From CAXGUU01 sp964012875 (lineage in GTDB: Bacteria; Pseudomonadota; Gammaproteobacteria; Ga0077536): a stretch of 21,029 nt of DNA. The stretch's first letter is position 1. Each line of letters opens with the position of its first letter. The position numbers and the translations under genes are program-made. The stretch spans positions 1 to 21,029 of the forward strand of contig CAXGUU010000018.1 of assembly GCA_964012875.1 (NCBI GenBank), given 5' to 3'. Shown here one piece after another: positions 15,474 through 21,029 of the stretch. The notes under the pieces are model-generated. The model was not told the DNA's origin. It saw only the letters and a program-made list of their open reading frames with translations, and did not search any database.

Positions 15474-15857
15474 ATGGATCACCAAATAATCGGAGGGCGC
15501 TTCACCCTCGCGGACGGTACGCCGTTGCCCTTATCAAAGACCATTCGAGCCGGCGATTTTGTGTATTTGTCAGGTCAGCTGGGCCTCAATGCCGACGGTC
15601 AACTGGCCGCTGGCATAAAGTCTCAAACCGCCCAATGCCTCGACAATATTGAGGACCTGCTAGCCGAAGCCGACGCACAAATGGACCAGATTATCCGCGC
15701 CACGGTATGGCTGACGGACATGTCCAACTTCGGCGCGTTCAACGCAGTCTATGGGGTGCGGTTCGGGGACTCGCCACCAGTGCGCTCAACGGTCTGTTCT
15801 GACCTCGCGCTACCAGGGGCACTGATTGAAATCGAGGTGACGGCGTACGCGCCATGA
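15474..15857 (+). CDS. RidA/YjgF/YER057c/UK114 family protein
   Basis: 127 aa. Small trimeric protein of the Rid family, which deaminates reactive enamine/imine intermediates or acts as a related hydrolase. Typical features: YLSGQLGLNADGQL (31-44), the LDNIEDLLAEADA helix, VWLTDMSNFGAFNAVY (78-93), and the key Arg104 in PPVRSTV with LPGALIEIEVTAYA at the C-terminus. Arg104 matches the carboxylate-binding Arg of active RidA proteins. ATG with GTGGAG about 10 bases upstream. It lies between the transporter and a GGCT-like gene, so it may act on an imine or amide arising from the imported compound rather than on housekeeping 2-aminoacrylate. Confidence 0.9.
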   Translation: MDHQIIGGRFTLADGTPLPLSKTIRAGDFVYLSGQLGLNADGQLAAGIKSQTAQCLDNIEDLLAEADAQMDQIIRATVWLTDMSNFGAFNAVYGVRFGDSPPVRSTVCSDLALPGALIEIEVTAYAP

Positions 15858-15869
15858 GTGCTGATTGCG

Positions 15870-16379
15870 ATGACAACCATTCGATACGCCGCCTATGGTT
15901 CAAACTTGGCCCCCGCACGATTGCAATATCGGGTAGGCGCCATCGAGATTCTGGGTACGGCCGAGCTGCCCGGCTGGCAGTTGGACTTCAGCAAGCGTGG
16001 CAGCGACGATAGCGGAAAATGTGATCTGAAACGTCAACACGACGCGTCAGCGCATGTGGCGATTTACGAATTTTCGGTCGTCGCACGTGAGGCACTAGAC
16101 AAGATTGAAGGCGTTGGGAACGGCTATCGCCTCGCCTGGATAGACATCGAGCTATTCGGACGGTGCTGCATCTATCTCGCCGAATCGAGCTACGTCGATT
16201 ACACGCTCCAGCCCTACGACTGGTATCAGGCACTGGTCGTCTCCGGCGCCCGCCATCACGCCTTTCCTGACACTTACATCGACACCATTGAATCCGTGGA
16301 GGCCCGTAGTGACCCGGATGAAGCCCGGCGTGCGCTCAATTTAGCGCAATACCGGCCACCCGCTAACGATAAGGACTAA
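15870..16379 (+). CDS. Gamma-glutamylcyclotransferase-fold (AIG2/GGCT-like) protein
   Basis: 169 aa. Begins MTTIRYAAYGSNL; the YGSN (9-12) is the substrate-binding loop of the GGCT/BtrG/AIG2 fold, and Glu80 in LDKIEGVGNGY fits the catalytic Glu position. Later DWYQALVVSGARHHAFPDTYID is also GGCT-like. The fold releases 5-oxoproline from gamma-glutamyl amines or peptides. ATG 15870 is preferred over a GTG at 15858 that immediately follows the RidA stop, because the fold starts at once after the ATG. Overlap-level spacing with RidA implies co-transcription. Together with the enolase-superfamily gene and the transporter this suggests a small amino-acid-derivative catabolic unit. Confidence 0.8.
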   Translation: MTTIRYAAYGSNLAPARLQYRVGAIEILGTAELPGWQLDFSKRGSDDSGKCDLKRQHDASAHVAIYEFSVVAREALDKIEGVGNGYRLAWIDIELFGRCCIYLAESSYVDYTLQPYDWYQALVVSGARHHAFPDTYIDTIESVEARSDPDEARRALNLAQYRPPANDKD

Positions 16380-16579
16380 ACGTGTTCATCCGCCACGCTC
16401 TTGAGCGGGTGTCGGCTTTACAGCGACAGTCCGGAATGATTACGATGTCGTGTCCGACCGGTGGCCCTGAGACGCTCGATTCACTGACCTTGAGCCGCCG
16501 TCATTGCCCGACCCCGCAGTGCGCCCGAGGCGAGCCGCAAACGGGTCAGATATGGTCCTTACGAGGGAGTTCAACAGTC
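16380..16579. other. 200-base gap before the SCP2-like gene; probable promoter region
   Basis: An open frame reads through this stretch into the SCP2-like gene, but its translation is low-complexity (Arg/Pro/Ser-rich) and unlike the downstream protein; a good ribosome-binding site marks 16580 instead. The gap separates the GGCT-like gene from a group of lipid-metabolism genes and is the natural place for their promoter. A TATGGT near 16551 could be a -10, without a matching -35. No hairpin terminator was seen. Confidence 0.4.
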
Positions 16580-16957
16580 ATGTTTGATTTGTCCTGGATG
16601 AAGAAGTGGCAGGACGCGGTGAACAAAAACGGTCCAATGAGCTGGATCGGCAAACACTTCACCGCAGACCTGTTGTTTGGCTTTGGCGATCAGCAATACG
16701 TTGTACGCTTCAACCAAGGTAAGCTGGCGGAAATTGTGGACGAAATGGGCCCCGAAACCTGCTACACGCTCGCTATTCGCGGGCCGGCGGAGTCCTGGGA
16801 AAAATTTTGCCAGCCGACTCCACCGCCAATGTACAACGATCTTTGGGCGATGGCGCACCCACTCCATGGCCGCGTGACGCTTGAGGGCGACCAAATGGTC
16901 CTGTGGCAAAACATGCGCGCTCTGATGTGGGCACTCGATCGCATGCGCGAAGTTTAA
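16580..16957 (+). CDS. Small SCP2-like sterol-carrier-domain protein
   Basis: 125 aa. Starts MFDLSWMKKWQDAVNK at ATG 16580, with GAGGGAG 10 bases upstream. The body (FTADLLFGFGDQQYVVRFNQGKLAEIV, then a MGPETCYTLAIRGP strand and a WALDRMREV terminal helix) has the alternating pattern of SCP2/sterol-carrier lipid-binding domains: a five-stranded sheet with an internal GDQQYVVRF strand. No signal peptide or membrane segment. A longer frame beginning at 16382 is rejected. It is followed 26 bases later by an alpha/beta hydrolase; an SCP2-like protein beside a hydrolase, ACAD and ALDH suggests presentation of a bulky lipid or steroid substrate. The fold assignment is moderate. Confidence 0.7.
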   Translation: MFDLSWMKKWQDAVNKNGPMSWIGKHFTADLLFGFGDQQYVVRFNQGKLAEIVDEMGPETCYTLAIRGPAESWEKFCQPTPPPMYNDLWAMAHPLHGRVTLEGDQMVLWQNMRALMWALDRMREV

Positions 16958-16983
16958 ACGTACGGATTAGCAGGAGATTTACA

Positions 16984-17832
16984 TTGGCTAATATTGAACC
17001 AATTACCGGTCGGTATATCTGGGTCCCGTACAAGGGTGAGGAATACCGAATCTTTTTTGAAGAAGCCGGCGAAGGCATCCCCATGGTTTGTCTGCACACC
17101 GCGGGTACCGATTCCCGCGAATGGCGGCACCAACTCTGTGACCCAGCGATTAACAAGAATTTCCGTGTGATCGCGTTGGATATCCCGCGCCACGGGAAGT
17201 CGATTCCGCCTTACGATTGGTACAAAGAGGACGAGGAGTACAAGCTCACGGCTGAGTTCTATTCGGGCATTCTGATGGCATTTTGCAAGGAACTCGAACT
17301 CGACAAACCGGTCATTATGGGCAGTTCGATGGGTGGCAACATTTGCATGCACCTGGCCGAAAACTACGAGGACGATGTACGCGCCCTAATTGCAATCGAA
17401 GCGTGCGAGTATTCGCCAGGCTGGCATCTTGACTGGCTGCGCCACTCGCACATTCACGGTGGCGAAACCTGCGCTACTTCTGTATTTGGTCTGATGGCAC
17501 CACAAAGCCCCGACAAGTACCGCTGGGAAACCTGGTGGTATTACGCCCAGGGTGGCCCGGGCGTCTTTAAAGGCGATCTTTACTTCTACAGCGTCGACCA
17601 CGATTTCCGTGGTCGCTCCGAGAAGCTGTCAGGTAAGGTCCCGATGTACTACATGACCGGCGTTTACGATTTCGCCTGCACGCCTGAGATGACAGAGGAA
17701 GCGGCAAAAAATACGCCGAATTCGGAGTGCATCATCATGGAAGAAATCGGGCACTTCCCGATGAGTGAAAACCCCGAGCTCTTCAATCGTTACCTGATGC
17801 CGGTACTGGACAAGATCCTGACACAGAACTGA
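16984..17832 (+). CDS. Alpha/beta hydrolase with TTG start
   Basis: 282 aa. The nucleophile elbow GSSMGG gives Ser115, with Asp229 (GVYDFACT) and His257 (EEIGHFPM) completing the triad; the oxyanion loop is HTAGTDSREW (38-47). Typical of soluble esterases or C-C bond hydrolases (RutD/MhpC-like family). A TTG at 16984 is chosen because AGGAGA lies 7 bases upstream and the sequence before it belongs to the SCP2-like gene; the longer ATG frame at 16903 would overlap that gene by 55 bases. The cap region has an aromatic WETWWYYAQGG (181-191), suiting a bulky substrate. A strong hairpin lies 25 bases downstream of the stop. Confidence 0.85.
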   Translation: MANIEPITGRYIWVPYKGEEYRIFFEEAGEGIPMVCLHTAGTDSREWRHQLCDPAINKNFRVIALDIPRHGKSIPPYDWYKEDEEYKLTAEFYSGILMAFCKELELDKPVIMGSSMGGNICMHLAENYEDDVRALIAIEACEYSPGWHLDWLRHSHIHGGETCATSVFGLMAPQSPDKYRWETWWYYAQGGPGVFKGDLYFYSVDHDFRGRSEKLSGKVPMYYMTGVYDFACTPEMTEEAAKNTPNSECIIMEEIGHFPMSENPELFNRYLMPVLDKILTQN

Positions 17833-17856
17833 TCTCTCAAACGGTAAATGACAATC

Positions 17857-17883
17857 ACCGCCGCCGTATTTCCCGGCGGCGGT
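17857..17883 (+). terminator. Strong GC hairpin after the hydrolase gene, attenuator or weak terminator
   Basis: ACCGCCGCCG (17857-17866) and CGGCGGCGGT (17874-17883) form a perfect 10-bp stem with the 7-base loop TATTTCC. It sits in the gap between the hydrolase stop (17832) and the ACAD start (17923). Only a short T tract (TTT then CG) follows, so termination would be partial, or the hairpin may protect the upstream mRNA from 3' decay. Confidence 0.5.
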
Positions 17884-17922
17884 TTCGTATATGAACCACG
17901 AAATGACGGAAGCGATTTCCAC

Positions 17923-19089
17923 ATGAGCGAAGAACACGCAGAAACAACAGCTCAGATCCGCGACACCATCGCCAAGGTCTGCGAAGAGTTTGACGGCGAA
18001 TACTGGCGCGAAAAAGATCGCGATCGCGCCTATCCCAAAGAGTTTGTCGACAAGCTGACAGAACTTGGACTGCTCGCTTCCCTTATCCCCGAAGAATACG
18101 GCGGCAGCGGCCTGCCGATCTCGGTCGGTGCGGAAATCCTGAAAGCAATTCACGAACAAGGTGCCAACGCGGGCGCCTGTCACGCACAGATGTACACCAT
18201 GGGAACGGTTTTGCGTCACGGCAGTGATGCGCAGAAAGAGAAGTACCTACCCGGCATAGCTGCAGGTGACCTCCGCTTACAAGCCTTCGGTGTCACCGAG
18301 CCTACCGCAGGCACTGACACCACCAGCATTTCCACGATGGCTGTACGTGACGGCGATCAATACATCGTCAACGGCCAGAAAGTCTGGACGTCACGGGCTG
18401 AGTACTCGGATCTGATGATTCTCCTTGCACGCACCACGCCGAAAGAAAGCGTGACAAAGAAAACCGACGGGCTTTCTGTGTTCCTGGTCGATATGCGCGA
18501 AGCCAAGAAGCAAGGCATGACCATCAAACCCATTCGCACGATGATCAACCATTCGACCACCGAAATTTTCTTCGACAACGTGCCAATTCCAGCTTCCAGT
18601 CTCATTGGCGAGGAAGGCAAGGGCTTCCGCTACATACTCTCGGGGATGAACGCTGAACGCATCCTAGTGGCCTCCGAGTCGATCGGTGACGGGCGCTACT
18701 TCATTCGCAAAGCGTCTGAATACGCCCGCGATCGTATGGTCTTCGGCCGCCCCATCGGGCAAAACCAGGGCATTCAGTTTCCCATCGCGCGGTCGTTTAC
18801 CGAAGTCGAAGCGGCCGAAGCCATACTCGACAAAGCCTGCAGGTTCTATGAAGCACAAGACGGCCGCACCGGGACCTATGCCAATATGGCCAAGATGCTG
18901 GCCTCCGAGGCAGCTTGGAATGCGGGCGATAACTGCATGCAAACCTTTGGCGGCTTTTCGGTCGCCGAGGAATACGATATCGAACGCAAATTCCGTGAAG
19001 CCCGGCTCTACCGCATTGCCCCGATATCGACCAATCTCATCTTGTCGTTCATCGCAGAGCGGGAATTGGAACTGCCCCGCTCGTATTGA
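17923..19089 (+). CDS. Acyl-CoA dehydrogenase (helix-G Glu type)
   Basis: 388 aa. ACAD motifs: IPEEYGGSGL (55-64), FAD loop FGVTEPTAGTD (122-132), GQKVWTSRAEYSD (151-163), FGRPIGQNQGIQFPIA, and QTFGGFSVAEEYDIER. The YEGT catalytic position reads IAPIST, so the base is most likely Glu245 in GMNAERIL at the helix G position, as in isovaleryl-CoA and long-chain ACADs. ATG 17923 has GGAAG about 9 bases upstream; an in-frame ATG at 17848 is rejected because it would translate through the hairpin and add 25 unrelated residues. The stop TGA overlaps the GAGGAAG ribosome-binding site of the ALDH gene. The ACAD and ALDH probably process the product of the hydrolase. Confidence 0.87.
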   Translation: MSEEHAETTAQIRDTIAKVCEEFDGEYWREKDRDRAYPKEFVDKLTELGLLASLIPEEYGGSGLPISVGAEILKAIHEQGANAGACHAQMYTMGTVLRHGSDAQKEKYLPGIAAGDLRLQAFGVTEPTAGTDTTSISTMAVRDGDQYIVNGQKVWTSRAEYSDLMILLARTTPKESVTKKTDGLSVFLVDMREAKKQGMTIKPIRTMINHSTTEIFFDNVPIPASSLIGEEGKGFRYILSGMNAERILVASESIGDGRYFIRKASEYARDRMVFGRPIGQNQGIQFPIARSFTEVEAAEAILDKACRFYEAQDGRTGTYANMAKMLASEAAWNAGDNCMQTFGGFSVAEEYDIERKFREARLYRIAPISTNLILSFIAERELELPRSY

Positions 19090-19099
19090 GGAAGCACCG

Positions 19100-20608
19100 A
19101 TGGCCCAAGCAGCTGAACAAACCGCGTTACCCCGATTCGACGCCTATATTAACGGACAGTCCGTAACGTCGGGCAACGGCGACTACTTCGATACCGTCAA
19201 TCCATTTACTTCTAAACCCTGGGCGCAGGTTGCACGCTGCGGTGAGGCTGAGGCCGACCAGGCTGTTGAGGCTGCTTACTCAGCATTTACTCAAGGCCCT
19301 TGGGCGGAAATGAGTGCGTCTGCCCGCGGCCACCTGATGCGAAAGTTCGGCGACCTTTTGGCCGAGCACGCCGAAGAGCTGGCTGAATACGAAGTCCGCG
19401 ACAACGGCAAACTTATCAGCGAAATGGGAGCGCAAACAGCCTATATCCCGCAGTGGTATTACTATTTCGGTGGTCTGGCGGATAAGGTGCAGGGTACTGT
19501 TATTCCGATCGAAAAGCCGGACAATTTTAACTATACCCTACACGAACCCATGGGCGTCGTCGCTGCAATTACGCCGTGGAACTCTCCACTTTTACTGCTC
19601 AGCTTCAAGCTGGCACCAGCGCTCGCTGCTGGTTGTACAGCCGTTATTAAACCGTCTGAATTCACCTCGACCTCAACCTTGCGCTTCGTAGAGTTGTTTA
19701 AAGAAGCAGGATTCCCGGACGGTGTTGTCAACGTGGTGACAGGTTTCGGCGCCGAAGTCGGCGCTGCGCTGGTGGAACACCCGAAAGTTGCAAAAGTCGC
19801 CTTTACCGGCGGCAGCGAATCTGGAGCCCGGGTTTACCAGGCCGCCGCGAAAGACCTCAAACGCTGCACGCTGGAACTTGGCGGCAAATCGCCCAATATC
19901 GTATTTGATGACGCCAATGTCGAAGACGCGGTTAAGGGTGCTATTTCAGGAATATTCGCGGCCACCGGGCAAACCTGTATCGCCGGCTCTCGCCTCCTGG
20001 TGCAGGACGGCATCTATGACGAATTCGTTAAACAGTTGGTGGATTTCGCCGCCACAGCAAAGATGGGCGATCCCATGGATCGAGCCACCCAGGTCGGGCC
20101 GGTAACAACGCCACCGCAATATGAGAAAGTGCTCGAATACATTGCTTTGGCAAGGCACGAAGGTGCAGAGGTGCTGCTCGGCGGCGGGCCGGCGCGGCGC
20201 CCGGAGTGTGGCGACAGCGAGCATTTCGTCGAGCCGACGATTTTCGGCGGCGTTACCAATGACATGCGCATAGCACAGGAAGAAGTATTTGGCCCGGTGC
20301 TCTCGATCATCCGCTTCAAGAACGACGAGGAAGCGGTGGAAATTGCCAATGACATTGCCTTTGGCCTTGCCGCTGGCGTGTGGACGCAATCGATCAATCG
20401 CGCGCTGAAAATTTCAAAGGCGATTCGTGCCGGCACGGTCTGGGTCAATACCTATCGGGCTATCAGCTACATGTCGCCATTTGGTGGCTACAAGCAAAGC
20501 GGCATCGGTCGCGAAAATGGCATCGAAGCAATACACGAATACCTACAAACGAAGAGTGTGTGGATATCAACAGCCGCTGATGTCCCCAACCCGTTCGTCA
20601 TGCGCTAG
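19100..20608 (+). CDS. NAD(P)-dependent aldehyde dehydrogenase
   Basis: 502 aa, full-length ALDH-superfamily enzyme oxidising an aldehyde to its acid. Motifs: TPWNSPL and KPSEFTS (cofactor site), FTGGSESG (Rossmann), catalytic Glu259 in LELGGKSPN, nucleophile Cys293 in GQTCIAGSR, EEVFGPVLS, and the C-terminal SPFGGYKQSGIGRENG. The last motif is that of the betaine-, 5-carboxymethyl-2-hydroxymuconate-semialdehyde- and retinal-dehydrogenase-like clades. The start ATG 19100 has GAGGAAG upstream; the open frame continues upstream to 18686 but only as antiphase read-through of the ACAD gene. It lies 10 bases after the ACAD stop and 14 bases before a CoA transferase that could activate its acid product. 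Confidence 0.92.
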   Translation: MAQAAEQTALPRFDAYINGQSVTSGNGDYFDTVNPFTSKPWAQVARCGEAEADQAVEAAYSAFTQGPWAEMSASARGHLMRKFGDLLAEHAEELAEYEVRDNGKLISEMGAQTAYIPQWYYYFGGLADKVQGTVIPIEKPDNFNYTLHEPMGVVAAITPWNSPLLLLSFKLAPALAAGCTAVIKPSEFTSTSTLRFVELFKEAGFPDGVVNVVTGFGAEVGAALVEHPKVAKVAFTGGSESGARVYQAAAKDLKRCTLELGGKSPNIVFDDANVEDAVKGAISGIFAATGQTCIAGSRLLVQDGIYDEFVKQLVDFAATAKMGDPMDRATQVGPVTTPPQYEKVLEYIALARHEGAEVLLGGGPARRPECGDSEHFVEPTIFGGVTNDMRIAQEEVFGPVLSIIRFKNDEEAVEIANDIAFGLAAGVWTQSINRALKISKAIRAGTVWVNTYRAISYMSPFGGYKQSGIGRENGIEAIHEYLQTKSVWISTAADVPNPFVMR

Positions 20609-20622
20609 CTCGCCAAGTCAGG

Positions 20623-21029
20623 ATGTACCCGACGACTCAAAACTCCGCCCCTTTGGACGGACTGCTAGTGGTGTCACTGGAACAGGCCGTGGCTGCGCCT
20701 TATTGCAGTCGATTATTTGCCGAAGCCGGTGCGCGGGTCATCAAGCTGGAGCGCCCTGAAGGGGACTTCGCGCGCGCTTACGATACCGTCATCAATGGCG
20801 ATAGTGGCTATTTCGTATGGCTGAACAGCGGCAAGGAATCGGCTGCGATCGACCTGTCAAAGGACGACGACAAGGCGCTCCTGGCCCGCCTGCTCAAACA
20901 GGCAGACGTCTTCATTCAGAATCTGAAACCCGGGTCTATCGATCGGCTTGGATTCGGCTACGACGATGTCCGGACACTCAATCCCGAGCTCGTCATGTGC
21001 AGCATTTCAGGCTACGGATTGCGGGGTGA
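20623..21029 (+). CDS. Family III CoA transferase, itaconate/citramalate-type, N-terminal part
   Basis: Partial: about 135 codons are visible and the gene runs off the right edge. The protein begins MYPTTQNSAPLDGLLVVSLEQ and shows the CaiB/BaiF family features: AVAAPYCSRLFAEAGARVIKLERP, GDFARAYDTVINGDSGYFVWLN, GKESAAIDLS and PGSIDRLGFGYDD. The SLEQAVAAP start and the GDFARxYDT motif are those of itaconate- and succinyl-CoA:citramalate-type CoA transferases rather than of the Mct-like gene at 6430. The catalytic Asp lies beyond the window. An ATG 14 bases after the ALDH stop is the best start, with a poor Shine-Dalgarno, so coupling to ALDH is likely. It would transfer CoA to a carboxylate made by the pathway. 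Confidence 0.86.
   Translation, partial: MYPTTQNSAPLDGLLVVSLEQAVAAPYCSRLFAEAGARVIKLERPEGDFARAYDTVINGDSGYFVWLNSGKESAAIDLSKDDDKALLARLLKQADVFIQNLKPGSIDRLGFGYDDVRTLNPELVMCSISGYGLRG

Noticed and set aside
16382..16579. Upstream extension of the SCP2-like frame
   Set aside because: Low-complexity translation and a good GAGGGAG site at the downstream ATG 16580.
17848..17922. Upstream ATG for the ACAD at 17923
   Set aside because: Would place a perfect GC hairpin inside the first codons and add 25 residues not seen in ACADs.
18686..19099. Upstream extension of the aldehyde dehydrogenase frame
   Set aside because: Overlaps the ACAD gene out of phase; the ALDH start at 19100 has a strong GAGGAAG site and fits the family length.
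1..21029. Mobile elements, CRISPR arrays, tRNA or rRNA genes
   Set aside because: No transposase or integrase motifs, no spaced direct repeats and no cloverleaf-like sequence were seen on reading both strands.

Overview
This window is GC-rich, densely coded bacterial DNA. It holds 19 protein-coding genes, two of them cut by the window edges, and I see no tRNA, rRNA, CRISPR array or mobile element. The combination of a coenzyme F420 biosynthesis operon with large acyl-CoA catabolic operons, and a close relative of mesaconyl-CoA C1-C4 CoA transferase (Mct), suggests a free-living proteobacterium, possibly a marine gammaproteobacterium. That taxonomic call is inference from gene content only.

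Layout. (1) 1-2605, minus strand: a tight F420 operon in the order cofE, cofD, cofC, fbiC/cofG, the last running off the left edge; gaps are 12, 2 and 0 bases. CofE is a stand-alone ligase without the FMN reductase domain found in actinobacterial FbiB. (2) 2606-2931: a divergent intergenic region with candidate promoters and a short palindrome. (3) 2932-11885, plus strand: an eight-gene acyl-CoA operon: SDR 3-hydroxyacyl-CoA dehydrogenase, an N-terminally extended acyl-CoA dehydrogenase (ACAD), a MaoC-type hydratase 2, an Mct-like family III CoA transferase, an ACAD11-like kinase, a two-subunit ACAD pair (one with a catalytic Glu, one without), and a crotonase-fold enzyme. (4) 11948-14277, minus strand: an enolase-superfamily enzyme followed by a UDP-GlcNAc 2-epimerase homologue. 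(5) 14349-16379, plus strand: a YkvI-like membrane transporter, a RidA-family protein and a gamma-glutamylcyclotransferase-fold protein. (6) 16580-21029, plus strand: an SCP2-like small protein, an alpha/beta hydrolase with a TTG start, another ACAD, an aldehyde dehydrogenase, and a second family III CoA transferase resembling itaconate CoA-transferases, cut by the right edge.

How the genes may work together. Region 3 contains every step type of a beta-oxidation spiral except a thiolase and an acyl-CoA ligase, plus two unusual additions. The kinase next to an ACAD recalls the 4-hydroxyacyl-CoA phosphorylation/elimination route of mammalian ACAD11 and the Pseudomonas lva operon. The Mct-like enzyme would move CoA between the two carboxylates of a branched dicarboxylate. 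With the second CoA transferase in region 6, the locus looks built for a branched, hydroxylated or dicarboxylic acyl substrate (alicyclic, steroid-like or polyketide-like). The substrate cannot be read from the sequence. No recognisable F420-dependent oxidoreductase lies in the window, so any functional link between the F420 operon and the catabolic genes is unproven.
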